Assembly (NCBI GenBank): GCA_015060105.1
Contig: SUZD01000003.1
Location: 1-64,000 of the forward strand
Direction of reading: 5' to 3'
From: Rikenellaceae bacterium
GTDB lineage: Bacteria > Bacteroidota > Bacteroidia > Bacteroidales > Rikenellaceae
DNA: 64,000 nucleotides
A program made the translations under genes and the position numbers. Under the pieces are notes generated by a model. That model saw nothing but the letters and a program-made list of their open reading frames with translations, was not told the origin of the DNA and ran no database searches. Of this stretch, positions 63,276-64,000 are shown in pieces (position 1 is the first letter of the stretch; each line of letters starts with the position of its first letter).

Positions 63276-64000
63276 CTACTTTTGTTTTTTGTCCAACTCT
63301 TCGGCTCGGTTGATAAGTTCCTCAATGCGGTCGCTGAGTTGTTCTATCTCGTCGTTACCATTGAGCTTGACATTGTACGGTAGTTTGTATTGCAGGTAGT
63401 CGCCCAACGAACGATTTACCTTTGTGACGGTTTTTACTCCGTACATATCGAGGAAATACCACAACATCAACACGATAATAAGTATGGCGCCAATGGTTAC
63501 AACGCTCGGAGTGATTGCTCGGTAGGCGTTTTGACGAATTGCCATAGCCTGCGGACCGAGCGCAACCTGCGACGAGAGCATATACTCTCGGATAGCGGTA
63601 ATCAGGTCGTGATAGGCCACCGCATAGTTCTCCGAATACCACGAGGCGTCGTTAATCGCTTTGTGTATCTGGTAGAACTGTGTTGTACTCGTGTAGTCTT
63701 CGTATGCAATTTCGATAGAGTCGATACCCACCACCTTGTCTTGTCGTGCTTGCGAGATGAGGTTTGTCAAGACGGCAACTTGATGGGAATATACCGAGTC
63801 GTAACTCATATCATCGTTGAGGAACATCTGCTGCATAGCACGGTTTTGCTCTTCGACGGCATCGAGCAGCTCGCTTGCAAGAGTCATACTATTGTCACTT
63901 GCCGTAAGAATGGTTTTGGTCTGTTGTCCGATGTGGCGCAACTCCAACAGCGACACCACGCTCGAAAATATCAACAAGACAACAAGGCACAGAAAACCCA
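63276..64000 (-). CDS. Two-TM membrane protein with 4-helix-bundle sensor-like domain (5' end off window)
   Basis: The frame runs off the right edge, so the N-terminus is missing; its first visible residues are a hydrophobic helix (LVVLLIFSSVVSLLEL). An extracytoplasmic helical domain of about 130 residues (SMTLASELLDAVEEQNRAMQ) follows, then a second helix (VVTIGAILIIVLMLWYFLDM) and a HAMP-like cytoplasmic segment with a coiled-coil end. This is the layout of chemoreceptor/sensor-kinase front ends, but the protein stops after the coil. It is 15 bases upstream of trkH and co-transcribed, so it may sense signals for that system. Confidence 0.75.
   Translation of the reverse strand, partial: GFLCLVVLLIFSSVVSLLELRHIGQQTKTILTASDNSMTLASELLDAVEEQNRAMQQMFLNDDMSYDSVYSHQVAVLTNLISQARQDKVVGIDSIEIAYEDYTSTTQFYQIHKAINDASWYSENYAVAYHDLITAIREYMLSSQVALGPQAMAIRQNAYRAITPSVVTIGAILIIVLMLWYFLDMYGVKTVTKVNRSLGDYLQYKLPYNVKLNGNDEIEQLSDRIEELINRAEELDKKQK

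Overview
This window looks like a chromosome segment of a Bacteroidota bacterium, most likely order Bacteroidales and perhaps close to Alistipes/Rikenellaceae. The genus is a guess from memory. The order is better supported. Nearly every promoter seen has the Bacteroidota -7 box TAnnTTTG (often TATCTTTG or TATATTTG), several with a TTTG/TTG box 19-23 bases upstream. Ribosome binding sites are weak. The gene content also fits: a MoxR-Bat aerotolerance operon, a BACON-domain lipoprotein, a FeoA-FeoB fusion, FloA/NfeD, DUF4491, DUF4855 and DUF3857 proteins, and AsnA.

Layout. 1-5.3 kb (minus): bat operon moxR, DUF58, a BatD-like membrane protein, a TPR protein, batA, and batB cut by the window edge. 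5.4-14.8 kb (plus): UvrD/PcrA helicase and endonuclease III, a BACON-S41 protease lipoprotein, a DHH phosphoesterase, asnA, a secreted nuclease and a family 2 glycosyltransferase. 14.8-24.1 kb (plus): a compact eleven-gene phage-derived block. It has a structured ~250-base leader, three putative tail/baseplate-type proteins, a small HTH-like protein, a ClpP-type prohead protease, a capsid-like protein, a tail-tube-like protein, portal, head-tail connector, holin and a virion lysis protein. No terminase, integrase, replication gene or tape measure is visible. 24-25.8 kb (minus): S4/Hsp15-like protein, pth and bL25.

25.9-40 kb is ordinary metabolism and transport: tRNA-Leu, a nucleoside kinase, a 5'-nucleotidase lipoprotein, BASS and SSS transporters, YqeY, two DUF3857 proteins (one with an intact transglutaminase triad, one without), a CPA2-type antiporter, tRNA-Gln, a NupG-type transporter and a DUF4855 protein. 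40.2-53.3 kb is the main translation/transcription operon: tRNA-Thr, -Tyr, -Gly, tuf, tRNA-Trp, secE, nusG, rplK, rplA, rplJ, rplL, rpoB, rpoC.

53.5-64 kb: an AraC-type regulator with a palindrome at its promoter, a ~122-bp extragenic palindrome, DUF4491, a fused FeoAB with a 24-bp palindrome over its promoter, a hemerythrin/LuxR pair, then a minus-strand operon of a two-TM protein (cut by the window edge), trkH, a coiled-coil/SPOR-like protein, nfeD and floA.

The best candidate for something undescribed is the phage-derived block with its structured leader. It keeps intact head, portal and lysis genes but lacks the genes needed to package or integrate on its own. That resembles a domesticated particle (gene-transfer-agent-like) or a helper-dependent satellite more than a normal prophage. 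Second are a palindrome shared by the feoAB promoter and a promoter-like site upstream of the tRNA-Thr operon, and the large palindrome after the AraC gene.
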